From assembly GCA_934339135.1 (NCBI GenBank), contig CAKRHP010000004.1, forward strand, positions 124,001 through 188,000: a DNA stretch of 64,000 bases. Direction: 5' to 3'. This stretch comes from an uncultured Lachnospiraceae bacterium (GTDB taxonomy: Bacteria > Bacillota > Clostridia > Lachnospirales > Lachnospiraceae). This document shows positions 7,914 through 16,590 of the stretch, one piece after another. The stretch's first letter is position 1, and each line of letters starts with the position of its first letter. The notes beneath the pieces are model-generated. The model did not search any database. It worked only from the letters and a program-made list of their open reading frames with translations, and had not been told where the DNA came from. Both the position numbers and the translations under genes were made by a program.

Positions 7914-10900
7914 ATGAACAGAAAAAGCAAATATAAGCTGCTGGCATGGACCATGACAGCGGCACTAACCCTCACAGCAAGTCCATCGACCGGCATGGTG
8001 GCTTCTGCGAAAAGCTCCTCAAAGGTGTCCACAAAATGGTATACTATTTCAAAAAAGCCGGGAACCTATCAGAAAAAGGTTACATTAAAAGTAACTGCGA
8101 AAAAGGGCTTTCAGGTATATTACACCACAAATGGAAAGTTCCGCTTAAAGAAGAAATCAAACAGCGAGAAATCAACACGCATTACCATTTCCAAAACGAC
8201 AAAGCTTTCTGTCTATGCCATACGCAAAGGCAAAAAAATCACAGCAAAGCAGTTAAATTCCAAAAAGACGAAAAAGAAAACATCTTATAAGAATTATTAC
8301 TATAAGATTGTTGCGTCAACATCAGACTCTGTAACCGCTTCCACTGCTTCCGCAGCTCCGGACACTACAGCAAGCCCGACAGCTTCAGCAGTTCCAAATA
8401 ACACAGCAAGCCCGTCAGCTTCGGCTGATACTTCAGCAGCTCCAAATAACACAGCAAGCCCGGCGGCTTCGGCTGATACTTCAGCAGCTCCGAATAACAC
8501 AGCAAGCCCGTCAGCTTCGGCTGATACTTCGGCTGCTCCGGATACCACTACCAATCCGGCGGCTTCGGCTGATACCTCATCAGCTCCGGATACCACCACA
8601 GTGACACCTGTACCGGTGCCTACGGTGTCTCCGGTATCCTCATTACCGGCTGATTACGACGAGTCATCCGCACAGACAATCCAGATTTCATCCACCGGAA
8701 TCACCACATCCAATCTGAAATCGGAATCCAGCGTAACCTGCGAAACGGATGAAACCTCCGGAATTACAGAGATTACGATTTCCGAGGCGGGTACTTATGT
8801 TCTCTCCGGTGGTACGGAAGAAACACCTATGACCGACACCGGGATCACCATTAAGAAAAATACCGGTGAGGTCAACCTCATTTGGGATAATCTCCATATT
8901 GACAACAGCGCACTTGGCGGCAGTGCCGGACAGGATTCTGCGGTATTCCAGATCAAGAGCGGCGATAAGACAACAAATCAGGTTACGGTATTCTTAAAGG
9001 GCGAAAATGTCCTGACCGGCAATGGCAGTGTTTACACGGAGACCACCGACGGAGCCACCACAACATCCCTGCCGGGTGGTGTCATTGAGGCAAAGGGAGC
9101 AGATACTGTTCTCACCTTTGCAAGCTATGATGAAACTGATATCGGAAGCCTCTCTGTGACAGATGCCATGGATACCGATACAACCGATTACGGCAGCGAG
9201 GATCCATCCGATGGTATTTCCAGCAAAGGAACCCTGATCATCCAGAGTGGCAAATTTGAGGTCAGCTCCAACGGAGACTGCCTGAAAGGAACCGGCTCTG
9301 ACGGGAATGGCGGTGTCTATATTACCGGCGGAACGCTTTCTCTTACCTCTGCCTTGGGCAATGGTATCAAAAGTAAAAACGGAAATATCAGTATTTCCGG
9401 CGGTACAACCAATATTCTCTCCACAAAGGAGGATGGCATCAATGCTAAGAATTACACCGTTTCCATCTCCGGAGGCAGGGTGGTCATCACACATTGTCAG
9501 GGAGACGGCATTCAGGGAGAATGGGTATCCATTTCCGGTGATGATACTTATGTAGATATCACCACAGAATACGAAAACGCAGGTGTCAACTACTACAACA
9601 GTTCTCTTGGCTCCGGCAATTACAATACACTGACCTCCAATAATTCCACAAAAACAGAGACCGTAAATGTGGACACCAGAAGTCATAAAGGAATTAAGGC
9701 AGGTACGAAACCCTGCACCTACAGCTATACCAGCGTAGCCGATGACAGCACACTGACCGCAGGCCAGAGCTACAGCACCGAAGCCTCCGGCGGACTTGTG
9801 ATCACCGGTGGTACGATCATCGTAGATACCACACAGTCCGGCATCAAGTATAACGGCGGTGGCGGCGGCAGCGGCTCTTCCAGCGCAGCAACAAGCGATG
9901 GCCAGTATATTATCGGTGCTCCGGACGATACGATCCACAGCAATAACACCTGTGTGATCTCCGGCGGAGACCTGACTCTCTCCTCTGCAGATGACGGTAT
10001 CACCGTTGCAGATACTCTGGATATTACCGGCGATACATCCATTGACATTAAAACCTGCTATGAAGGAATCGAGGCGGGCACCATCAATATTGGCATGAAG
10101 GGCAGCCAGAGCGGACCGGATATCGTGATCTACTCCAATGATGACGGCATCAATGCCGCTTCCAAATCAAGCACCACATATGTTTACGCCGAGGAGTCCG
10201 AGGAGAAATATACGAAAGCAACCGTTTCTTCCTCCGATAATGTATTAAACGTATACTCCGGTTACATCAATGTGATGATCGCCGATGACGAGACACACAC
10301 CATCACTCTTCCTGTAAAAAATGGAAGCGACAATACCATCACCTATTCCGCAGACGGTGACGGCATCGACTGTAACGGCTCCTTCTACGCATATGGCGGC
10401 ACGATCGTTGTCTTTGGCTCAACCTCCAATGACAACGCTCCGATCGATACAGATGACACCTACTACATCGGCAGTGGTGTAACACTCCTCGCCGTGGGGA
10501 GCAGTGGAATGATCGAGAATCCCACCAGTGTCCGGCAGGCTTACCTGTGTACAGGCAGCTCCAATGGCGGCATGCGGTTCGCATCTGCCGACACAGCAGA
10601 CACCTCTGACAGCACCGGCATAGCAGCTTCGTCTGACACCTCTACCGCCTCCGGAAGCACAAGCAAGGGTGCTCCGGGTGGCAATGGCGGTCCCGGCGGA
10701 AACGGCGGAAACAACGGTCCCGGCGGAAGCTCCGGATCTACCTACTCCGCAAATACCGCTTTCTCCATTGCAGACAGCTCCGGAAACGTGATCCTTTCCA
10801 TCTGTCCAAATAAATCCTACAGCTACGTGCTGTACTCTTCTCCGGAGCTGACCTCCGGTGACTCCTACACTCTTTACAGTGGTGGCAGCGTATCCGGCAA

Positions 10901-11018
10901 TAAGCTTGCGGACAGTGATTACGACTTCCGCTATAAAAGCTGTGATACAAGCAGTGCTTCCGTAATCTCCACAACAACCGCAGGCACTACGGTACAGGGC
11001 GGTAACAGCAGACCGTAA
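7914..11018 (+). CDS. Secreted DUF4353 carbohydrate-binding protein
   Basis: 1034 residues with an N-terminal signal peptide (MNRKSKYKLLAWTMTAALTLTA, cleavage likely near ASAKS). Residues ~35-120 resemble a chitobiase C-terminal-like (CHB_HEX) beta-domain (KPGTYQKKVTLKVTAKKGFQVYYTTNG). Then comes a Ser/Ala/Pro/Thr linker of 16-residue repeats (~140-230). Residues ~230-1030 form the DUF4353 (Cthe_2159-type) parallel beta-helix, with many SGG-x-T-x-I turns and DDGI motifs; that family includes calcium- and pectin-binding proteins. A Gly-rich patch (GGNGGPGGNGGNNGPGG) is near 915. No LPXTG or membrane anchor is visible. GGAGG precedes the ATG by seven bases. It is probably exported and glycan-binding or adhesive; no enzymatic motif is seen. 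Confidence 0.85.
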   Translation: MNRKSKYKLLAWTMTAALTLTASPSTGMVASAKSSSKVSTKWYTISKKPGTYQKKVTLKVTAKKGFQVYYTTNGKFRLKKKSNSEKSTRITISKTTKLSVYAIRKGKKITAKQLNSKKTKKKTSYKNYYYKIVASTSDSVTASTASAAPDTTASPTASAVPNNTASPSASADTSAAPNNTASPAASADTSAAPNNTASPSASADTSAAPDTTTNPAASADTSSAPDTTTVTPVPVPTVSPVSSLPADYDESSAQTIQISSTGITTSNLKSESSVTCETDETSGITEITISEAGTYVLSGGTEETPMTDTGITIKKNTGEVNLIWDNLHIDNSALGGSAGQDSAVFQIKSGDKTTNQVTVFLKGENVLTGNGSVYTETTDGATTTSLPGGVIEAKGADTVLTFASYDETDIGSLSVTDAMDTDTTDYGSEDPSDGISSKGTLIIQSGKFEVSSNGDCLKGTGSDGNGGVYITGGTLSLTSALGNGIKSKNGNISISGGTTNILSTKEDGINAKNYTVSISGGRVVITHCQGDGIQGEWVSISGDDTYVDITTEYENAGVNYYNSSLGSGNYNTLTSNNSTKTETVNVDTRSHKGIKAGTKPCTYSYTSVADDSTLTAGQSYSTEASGGLVITGGTIIVDTTQSGIKYNGGGGGSGSSSAATSDGQYIIGAPDDTIHSNNTCVISGGDLTLSSADDGITVADTLDITGDTSIDIKTCYEGIEAGTINIGMKGSQSGPDIVIYSNDDGINAASKSSTTYVYAEESEEKYTKATVSSSDNVLNVYSGYINVMIADDETHTITLPVKNGSDNTITYSADGDGIDCNGSFYAYGGTIVVFGSTSNDNAPIDTDDTYYIGSGVTLLAVGSSGMIENPTSVRQAYLCTGSSNGGMRFASADTADTSDSTGIAASSDTSTASGSTSKGAPGGNGGPGGNGGNNGPGGSSGSTYSANTAFSIADSSGNVILSICPNKSYSYVLYSSPELTSGDSYTLYSGGSVSGNKLADSDYDFRYKSCDTSSASVISTTTAGTTVQGGNSRP
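8345..8600 (+). repeat. 48-bp in-frame tandem repeats
   Basis: About five copies of a 48-bp unit encode [A/T]SAAPNNTASPSASAD variants inside the linker of the DUF4353 protein. Copies are near identical at DNA level, so copy number could vary by slippage. The opposite strand carries an open frame only because of this repeat. Confidence 0.85.
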
Positions 11019-11053
11019 TATAATGTAAGAATCAATTTCCCCTCTTAACAAAG

Positions 11054-11105
11054 CATAAGCCCCTGTGTCCTGATAATCGGACACATGGGCTTATGTTATA
11101 TTTTA
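11054..11105. terminator. Terminator between convergent genes
   Basis: CATAAGCCC-C-TGTGTCC pairs with GGACACA-T-GGGCTTATG around TGATAATC, followed by TTATATTTTA. It sits between the DUF4353 stop and the convergent membrane protein gene and could serve both. Confidence 0.75.
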
Positions 11106-11117
11106 GCAAGACACACT

Positions 11118-12050
11118 CTACTCGTATCCATCCTCATTAATAATGGTGGAGATCACAGAAAATTCCATACTGTTTTCCTTGGTTGTCTTTTTCAGGGAAA
11201 TGCTCCTGGCAATTTTCTTCATATCCTTTTCTGATAAGCCATCTCCTCCGGAAATTTCCATGCAGTATCCGACATTCTCGTCAAAGATCCAGATGCTGTT
11301 TTCCCTGTTATCATCTACATACATTCGCTCTGCCTTTGTCTGAGCCTCCGCAGGACGTATCCCCTTAAAATAATATGCCCGATTTCCCCCGATCGTCATT
11401 TTTTCTACATCTTTAATATATAGCATCCGTACATTTTTCGCACGGTTGATATAATACACACTGACCGTAAAATCCTTATCTGTATATTTTCGCAGGGCTT
11501 TCAATATTTTTTCCTCTTTTTTAGGATCTGTTTCTTTTCTATGCTTCTTCATCAGTTTATTATATTCCGCCCTTCTATATTGAAAACGAACATTCCCGTA
11601 GTCATCCGTATTCTTCGGACATTTCCAGATAGTATAATCCTTTCCCATCCTCAATGCTTCTTTATTGTATGCCAGCTTTACATAATAATTAGGATGAGCA
11701 TTCCGGATATACTTTGCCAAAGTATCTTTCGCTTCACGCTCCATAGTATATTCATATCCCAGAGTTTCTCCGTATTTCTTATAGAAATGTAATATTGCCG
11801 CATGATCCTTTACTTCCCTTTCCACACTGTAAGTAAAATGCGTATTCAGCTTCTGGGATGCATAACCTCCCACCGGAAGGATCACCACCAGCGCAGCGGC
11901 AACAATCGCTGCTGCCATCATAAGCCGCGGACGCTTATGCTCCGGCAGTCTTGTCTCACCTGCCCCTGTAATCTCACTCAGGATCTCACTTTTTCTTTTC
12001 CCCGATACTCTGACATGATCATACATATCCCGATAATCTTTTATACTCAT
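11118..12050 (-). CDS. Membrane protein paired with ECF sigma factor (putative anti-sigma)
   Basis: 310 residues: a ~43-residue cytoplasmic N terminus (MSIKDYRDMYDHVRVSGKRK), one membrane segment near 44-63 (LMMAAAIVAAALVVILPVGG), and a ~245-residue extracytoplasmic part of basic mixed alpha/beta character ending with a module containing DDNRENSIWIFDENVGYCMEI. The gene follows the sigma-factor gene directly (32 bases), the usual order for an ECF sigma and its membrane-bound inhibitor. I see no zinc-binding ZAS motif, so the anti-sigma role is inferred from topology and context. The start is fixed by AAGGAGG eight bases before the ATG. Confidence 0.65.
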   Translation of the reverse strand: MSIKDYRDMYDHVRVSGKRKSEILSEITGAGETRLPEHKRPRLMMAAAIVAAALVVILPVGGYASQKLNTHFTYSVEREVKDHAAILHFYKKYGETLGYEYTMEREAKDTLAKYIRNAHPNYYVKLAYNKEALRMGKDYTIWKCPKNTDDYGNVRFQYRRAEYNKLMKKHRKETDPKKEEKILKALRKYTDKDFTVSVYYINRAKNVRMLYIKDVEKMTIGGNRAYYFKGIRPAEAQTKAERMYVDDNRENSIWIFDENVGYCMEISGGDGLSEKDMKKIARSISLKKTTKENSMEFSVISTIINEDGYE

Positions 12051-12082
12051 AATATTCCTCCTTTTTTCGTAGATGTGCAAAC

Positions 12083-12568
12083 CTAAAGTCCCACAACTCC
12101 CGGCTCCAGCGATTCCCGCAGCTTCTCTCTGCCCCGTTTTAGACGCATCTTCACTGCCGAAGCGCTGCACCGCAGTATCTGTCCGATTTCACGTACACTG
12201 TATCCCTCATAGTAATAAAGATACAGCACCAGACGATACTTTTCCGGTAATGCTGCTACTTCCTGCCAGATTTCCTTTTGATCCTCCTGCCAGCCAAATA
12301 TTTCCTCCGGCATATTTTCATCGAACTCCTGCCTTTTTTGATTCCAACGAGACCGCAGATGATCCTTAGACAGATTGACCGCTACCCGCAGCAGCCAACG
12401 CCTGACATGCTCCTCTGACGTAAATTCCCCCTCCTGACGATACAGCCGCACAAAAGTCTCCTGTGCCACATCCTCTGCATCCGCCGGATTTTTTACGTAG
12501 GTAAAGGAAAGCCGGTAAACGAAATCAAAATGCCTGTTATAGCAGCTCTCAAACTCCTCTTTATTCAA
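12083..12568 (-). CDS. ECF-type RNA polymerase sigma factor
   Basis: 161 residues. Region 2 is in the first ~90 residues (FDFVYRLSFTYVKNPADAEDVAQETFVRLYR); region 4 is at ~105-155 (LPEKYRLVLYLYYYEGYSVREIGQILRCSASAVKMRLKRGREKL). It directs RNA polymerase to a stress regulon. The start is a TTG preceded by GGGGGAG at seven bases. It lies immediately upstream of its putative membrane-bound regulator. Confidence 0.9.
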   Translation of the reverse strand: MNKEEFESCYNRHFDFVYRLSFTYVKNPADAEDVAQETFVRLYRQEGEFTSEEHVRRWLLRVAVNLSKDHLRSRWNQKRQEFDENMPEEIFGWQEDQKEIWQEVAALPEKYRLVLYLYYYEGYSVREIGQILRCSASAVKMRLKRGREKLRESLEPGVVGL

Positions 12569-12642
12569 ATTTCGTCTCCCCCTTTCACTTGATATACGAA
12601 TGATGTTTTCAAATGGTCACAACTCAGGCAAAATTTATACAA

Positions 12643-12681
12643 GCTCAAACCTCGCATACAAATTATGAGCGAAGTTTGAGC
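12643..12681 (-). terminator. Terminator after the AAA-ATPase-like gene
   Basis: GCTCAAAC and GTTTGAGC form the outer stem, with CTCGC/GCGA continuing it. It lies 22 bases past the ATPase stop; the trailing U-run is weak. Confidence 0.5.
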
Positions 12682-12703
12682 TCCAAAGCTGCTATTATCT
12701 CAT

Positions 12704-14575
12704 TTACTTTTCCTGATACTCACACGCTACCCGTTTGCCGTGGAAGGCAATGCCAAAAAATCCGATCTCGGTGATACCGCGATACTCCATATCCTCTGCA
12801 TACCCTCGATCCCGTATCTGGCGGACCGCATCCTTTGCCGCACCTGCAAGTGCCTGCTCTGTCTGGTTCTTTGCGACCTTAAACTCAATGATATAGCCCT
12901 TGTGCCTGTGATCTCTCGGTTCCAGCTGCAGATCAAATCGTCCCTCTCCCGACTCCCGGTTGGACAAAATATAATACCGGTCAGACAAGATCGCCAGTAT
13001 ACCAAACACCGTGCCATGATAGAAATTTTCGTGGGCAGTATCAAAGGTACTTGCAGACTGCAGCAGATATTTCTGCAGAGTATCTGTGAAAAGTGTTGTA
13101 TCCTCCATGCGAAGTGCCAGCTCAAAATCCCGCAGAATGGAACCGGTAAAAAGCTCCCGGTAACTGCCAAGAATCTCCTTCTGGAATGCCCCCTTCACCT
13201 CCCGGTTCGGAATCTCCAGAGAACAGATGGGATTGTCGTTAAACTCGCTGATCACGTCTTTGATCCGGAGATAGCCTGCCACCAGCAGAAAACTGAAAAT
13301 CATGTCCGGATCACTGTCCACCTCCGGATAAATAATATCCGTATCTATGATCGACTGCACCTCCTGCCCCTGCAGAAGTCTGGTGAGACTTTGGTACAGC
13401 TCCTGACCGGCTCCTTTTACAAGCTGGCCGATGATCTCATTGCCACTGGTCCTTGACCAGAACGCCTTCGGTTTGCAGTTATTATTGAAATAGTTGATCA
13501 CCGACCATGGATTGTATATCTCAACTCCTCCAAAGGAGTAACCATCATACCAGTCCTTAATCTCGGACAGCTTTTCCGGTACACCGTAATAATCAGCCAT
13601 AGCCTTTACCTCTGCTCCGGTAAAACCAAAATATTCCGAATATCTGTCATCCACTGTGGTATTGACCACCAGATTATTCAAGCCGCTGAACAGGCTCTCC
13701 TTGGCGATCCGCAGAATACCCGTCAGGATACCCAGCTCCAGATCATCGTTGTCCTTCAGTGAAGAAGAAAAAAGATTTCTCATAAACCCAACCACTTCAT
13801 CATAATAATGATGCAGATATCCCTGCTGGATCGGGGTGTCATACTCATCAATAATAATGATGGTCTTGCTGCCATAGCACGCTGCCAACATAGAAGAAAG
13901 CTTACCAAGGGCAAACTGATAATCTGTAATCTCTCCCTGACCGCTTGTAATATCCGTAAAATACCGGCGATCATACTCATTGATCCGCTCATCCATCAAA
14001 ATATCCACATGACGGATAAACTCCTCCCGCAGAGTAAAACAGAGGCTTTTGTACATATCCTCCCAATTGGTCTGGTGCGCATCCTTAAAGGAAAGAAAAA
14101 TAACCGGATACCTGCCCTGAAGCTTCCGGTAGCTCTGCCCACATGCCCAGATCTGCTTGTCAACGAAATAGACAGAGGTATCCTCATCACATCTCTCAAA
14201 ATAAGTACGGAGCATGTCCATCATCAATGTCTTACCAAAACGGCGGGGACGGGTAAACAGATATACCTTGCTGTGATCATCAATAATATCCCGGATCAGC
14301 AGGGTTTTGTCCACATAATAACACTCTCCGGACACTTCCCTGTAAGAAGTGATCCCCACCGGACAGGGCAGCCGTCCGGCTGCTGCCGCCCTGACACCAT
14401 AGGATGACTTTTCCCGAAGCATTGCCGGCCGCTCCACATCGGAAGGGATCATCCAGAAACGTCCAGCCTTGTATGCGCCGGGAATCATCCCGTCTGCGCA
14501 AAGCTGATTCACACGTCTGGGGGTAATATCCCACTGTCCTGCCAGCTCCTTTGCCCGAATAAAATCCTGCTTCAT
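12704..14575 (-). CDS. HTH + AAA-ATPase-like + PD-(D/E)XK protein
   Basis: 623 residues. Residues 1-50 look like a MerR/HTH_17-type DNA-binding helix-turn-helix (IRAKELAGQWDITPRRVNQLCADG). From ~73 the AAA-ATPase-like domain (PF09820 type) begins with SYREVSGECYYVDKTLLIRD and Walker A RPRRFGKT (109-116); Walker B is TIIIIDEYDTPIQQ. The C-terminal ~100 residues match the PD-(D/E)XK partner domain (GRFDLQLEPRD...GYIIEFKVAK, the D and E-x-K pattern). The family is common in gut Firmicutes and Bacteroidetes; its function is unsettled, with nuclease or mobile-element/defence roles proposed. The fused N-terminal HTH suggests DNA targeting or autoregulation. It has its own promoter and terminator. 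Confidence 0.85.
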   Translation of the reverse strand: MKQDFIRAKELAGQWDITPRRVNQLCADGMIPGAYKAGRFWMIPSDVERPAMLREKSSYGVRAAAAGRLPCPVGITSYREVSGECYYVDKTLLIRDIIDDHSKVYLFTRPRRFGKTLMMDMLRTYFERCDEDTSVYFVDKQIWACGQSYRKLQGRYPVIFLSFKDAHQTNWEDMYKSLCFTLREEFIRHVDILMDERINEYDRRYFTDITSGQGEITDYQFALGKLSSMLAACYGSKTIIIIDEYDTPIQQGYLHHYYDEVVGFMRNLFSSSLKDNDDLELGILTGILRIAKESLFSGLNNLVVNTTVDDRYSEYFGFTGAEVKAMADYYGVPEKLSEIKDWYDGYSFGGVEIYNPWSVINYFNNNCKPKAFWSRTSGNEIIGQLVKGAGQELYQSLTRLLQGQEVQSIIDTDIIYPEVDSDPDMIFSFLLVAGYLRIKDVISEFNDNPICSLEIPNREVKGAFQKEILGSYRELFTGSILRDFELALRMEDTTLFTDTLQKYLLQSASTFDTAHENFYHGTVFGILAILSDRYYILSNRESGEGRFDLQLEPRDHRHKGYIIEFKVAKNQTEQALAGAAKDAVRQIRDRGYAEDMEYRGITEIGFFGIAFHGKRVACEYQEK

Positions 14576-14613
14576 ATGATCACTTCCTTCCCGAATCCTT
14601 GTTTGTTTCCTTT

Positions 14614-14700
14614 AGTATAGCCCGTTTTCAGGAAATTATCAAGAAATAAATGTATATCTCGGGAAATTTAAGGAAATATAAATTATTATTTCCCGAAATT
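14614..14700 (-). promoter_or_regulatory. Promoter and inverted repeats upstream of the AAA-ATPase-like gene
   Basis: Minus strand TTGATA (14642-14637), 17 bases, TATACT (14619-14614). Upstream, 14655-14700 holds related copies of GGAAATTT / CGGGAAAT in inverted order, and an AATTTCC copy lies in the promoter spacer. The repeats could be operators for the protein's own HTH domain (inference). Confidence 0.5.
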
Positions 14701-14713
14701 TCCTCAAAAATGA

Positions 14714-14806
14714 CAAAACCAGCGTTTTGCCCTTGCTCATTCTACGCTACGAGCTTTTTCCTATACACTAAAAAACGGCAGTGCTGCTTTTTAACAACAC
14801 TGCCGT
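14714..14806 (-). terminator. Tandem terminator hairpins after the second sigma/membrane pair
   Basis: First hairpin ACGGCAGTG...CACTGCCGT (14775-14806), followed on the minus strand by TTTTTTAGTGTATAGGAAAA; then a smaller hairpin CAAAACCAGCGTTTTG (14714-14729). The arrangement repeats that before aguA. Confidence 0.7.
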
Positions 14807-14842
14807 CAGGTACGGATCTATATTCGATACTCACTCTTCTGC

Positions 14843-15817
14843 TTACAGTCTTTCGAAAGCTGTAAAAACTCCCATTGTATCTTTCAGCTGTCCCAGCTCC
14901 TTTTTCAGAGCCTTGTCATTGCAGCTGCCCGCTGCTTCTTTGTATGTCATCGCCTCAAGATGCACGGCAACCTTAGCTGTCTCTGTTTTTTTCTCTGAAT
15001 TTCCCTGATAAGCGATCTTACAGGTAACCTGCGGACTGTCCAGCACTTCATTTTTAACAGCTGCCTCTGCAACGATCTCCTCGTCCGTCATACCGGCAGT
15101 ATTATTATCCCACAGCCGCTTGTAAAGCTCCTTAGACAATTTTTTCTCGTCGCAGATCGCTACTTCCACATCCTTTCTGTCCTGATCCTTCGCAGAGATG
15201 GTAAAAGATTTATAATACTTCACCTCTTTTTTGTCTGCTCCATCCGGTACAACCTCAATATCCACACCGCTGCTGACCTGCTTTGGTTCCTCACACTCCT
15301 CCCCCTCGATCACATAAGGCTTATTCTTGGGCTGCAGAATGCGGAAACAGCCTTTATTGACGGAATAGGTAATGGTATCCATATTCTGTCCCTCGCATAC
15401 CAACGGCAGATCGATCATGTAACCAATCTCGTTGTTATCATCCGAACCACTCCATGCCTCTCCGGTCAACCCCCCCGAATAAATGGCAGCCTGTGTCTCT
15501 CCCTTTTTCAGTTCCTTTACCTCGGCAGCCTTCACCTTCATTACAAAACCACTCTCCACATTCCGGGACGGTTCGCCGGCAGATATGTCCGTTTTATGGG
15601 ACAGTCCTGTATTGGATAATATCTGATCCGGCAGATTTCCAAAACCGATTCCTGCTACCAATGCCGCACATGCCACCAGCGCAACGGCCGGTCTTACATA
15701 ATTTTTCTTTTTCTTCATATGGTATTCCCCCTTTTCAAACTTTACCTTGATCTCATTATCGTTTACCTCCGGGGTAAGGGCCTGCTGTAAAATCTGATCT
15801 AATCTTGTTTCATTCAT
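14843..15817 (-). CDS. Membrane protein paired with second ECF sigma factor
   Basis: 324 residues: a ~40-residue cytoplasmic segment, one membrane helix (~42-62, RPAVALVACAALVAGIGFGN), and a large extracytoplasmic domain rich in Lys and Glu ending in KDTMGVFTAFERL. The architecture resembles DUF4179-type proteins encoded with sigma-70 family factors. The start is one base after the sigma stop codon, and its ribosome site (GGAGG) lies within the sigma gene's 3' end, so the two are translationally coupled. A role as sensor/anti-sigma is inferred from this context; no enzymatic motif is visible. Confidence 0.65.
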   Translation of the reverse strand: MNETRLDQILQQALTPEVNDNEIKVKFEKGEYHMKKKKNYVRPAVALVACAALVAGIGFGNLPDQILSNTGLSHKTDISAGEPSRNVESGFVMKVKAAEVKELKKGETQAAIYSGGLTGEAWSGSDDNNEIGYMIDLPLVCEGQNMDTITYSVNKGCFRILQPKNKPYVIEGEECEEPKQVSSGVDIEVVPDGADKKEVKYYKSFTISAKDQDRKDVEVAICDEKKLSKELYKRLWDNNTAGMTDEEIVAEAAVKNEVLDSPQVTCKIAYQGNSEKKTETAKVAVHLEAMTYKEAAGSCNDKALKKELGQLKDTMGVFTAFERL

Positions 15818-15818
15818 A

Positions 15819-16394
15819 TTACGAATCCTCCATCCGCCGGCAACCCTCGTTCTCCGGGCCGTCAGGCATAATAACTGCCAATCTTGTTTTCAGGATACTC
15901 TTTGCTTTCCGCATCCTGCTTTTTACGGTGCTTTCCGGAATATGCAGACATTCTGCAATCTCCTTAAACTTTAGTCCCGCAGAATAGTAAAGATAGACGA
16001 CTGTGCGGTATTTTTGCGGTAATGCCCGCACCTGCCGCTGTACCAATTCTGTCATTTCTTTCTGCAAAAGCTGCTGCTCCGGTTCCTCCGACTTTTCCCC
16101 CGGCACCCGGCTCCCACCACTCTCCAGATGCTTTTCATAGCTTTCAAATGCTGCGATCCTGTGTCTCCATGCAAATTTTCTCTTTTTATTTCTCCATATA
16201 AGGACGGAAACGGATAACGCATAGCTTTTCAAAGAATCCGTTTTATTTAGTTTGTCCACCTGCTCCCACAGTGTCAGCATTGTGTCCTGGTAAAGATCAT
16301 CTCCCTCTGCACTTCCCCCTGCATTCATCCGGCAGAATCGCAGGATATCTTTTCCATTCTCTGACACAAACCGGTCAAATTCCTGTCTTGTCAC
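15819..16394 (-). CDS. RNA polymerase sigma-70 family (ECF) factor
   Basis: 191 residues. Region 2 includes DLYQDTMLTLWEQVDKL; region 4 includes LPQKYRTVVYLYYSAGLKFKEIAECLHIPESTVKSRMRKAKSIL. The start codon is GTG with AAGGGG four bases upstream. It is cotranscribed with the downstream membrane protein. With the pair at 11118-12568 this makes two similar sigma/membrane modules within 5 kb, separated by the AAA-ATPase-like gene. Confidence 0.9.
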   Translation of the reverse strand: MTRQEFDRFVSENGKDILRFCRMNAGGSAEGDDLYQDTMLTLWEQVDKLNKTDSLKSYALSVSVLIWRNKKRKFAWRHRIAAFESYEKHLESGGSRVPGEKSEEPEQQLLQKEMTELVQRQVRALPQKYRTVVYLYYSAGLKFKEIAECLHIPESTVKSRMRKAKSILKTRLAVIMPDGPENEGCRRMEDS

Positions 16395-16509
16395 GTTTCC
16401 CCTTTTCCTTTCCTCTTCCCTTGACGTCTCGGTTAGAATCCTTACACTTTAATATTGTAATAATCCGAAATAAAGTTTAAATTTTTGAAAAAATTTTTCC
16501 TATACACAA

Positions 16510-16567
16510 AACAGCCGATGTACTATCCTCAGACATTAATATCCCTGAAGATAGTACATCGGCTGTT
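16510..16567 (-). terminator. Terminator of ade
   Basis: A ~23-bp nearly perfect stem (AACAGCCGATGTACTATC with GATAGTACATCGGCTGTT), then TTTTGTGTATAGGAAAAATTTTTT on the minus strand. It lies 24 bases after the ade stop. Confidence 0.85.
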
Positions 16568-16590
16568 CAGACATAATCTCCGATATTCTC

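Noticed and set aside
8300..8599. Long antisense open frame encoding Ala/Glu/Val repeats
   Set aside because: It is the reverse strand of the 48-bp in-frame linker repeats of the DUF4353 gene; no ribosome site.
8345..8600. Regularly spaced repeats suggesting a CRISPR array
   Set aside because: Units are contiguous 48-bp coding repeats without spacers, in frame within the DUF4353 protein.
8994..9938. 314-codon antisense frame
   Set aside because: Lies wholly inside the DUF4353 gene; low-complexity Gly/Ile/Ala composition and no ribosome site.
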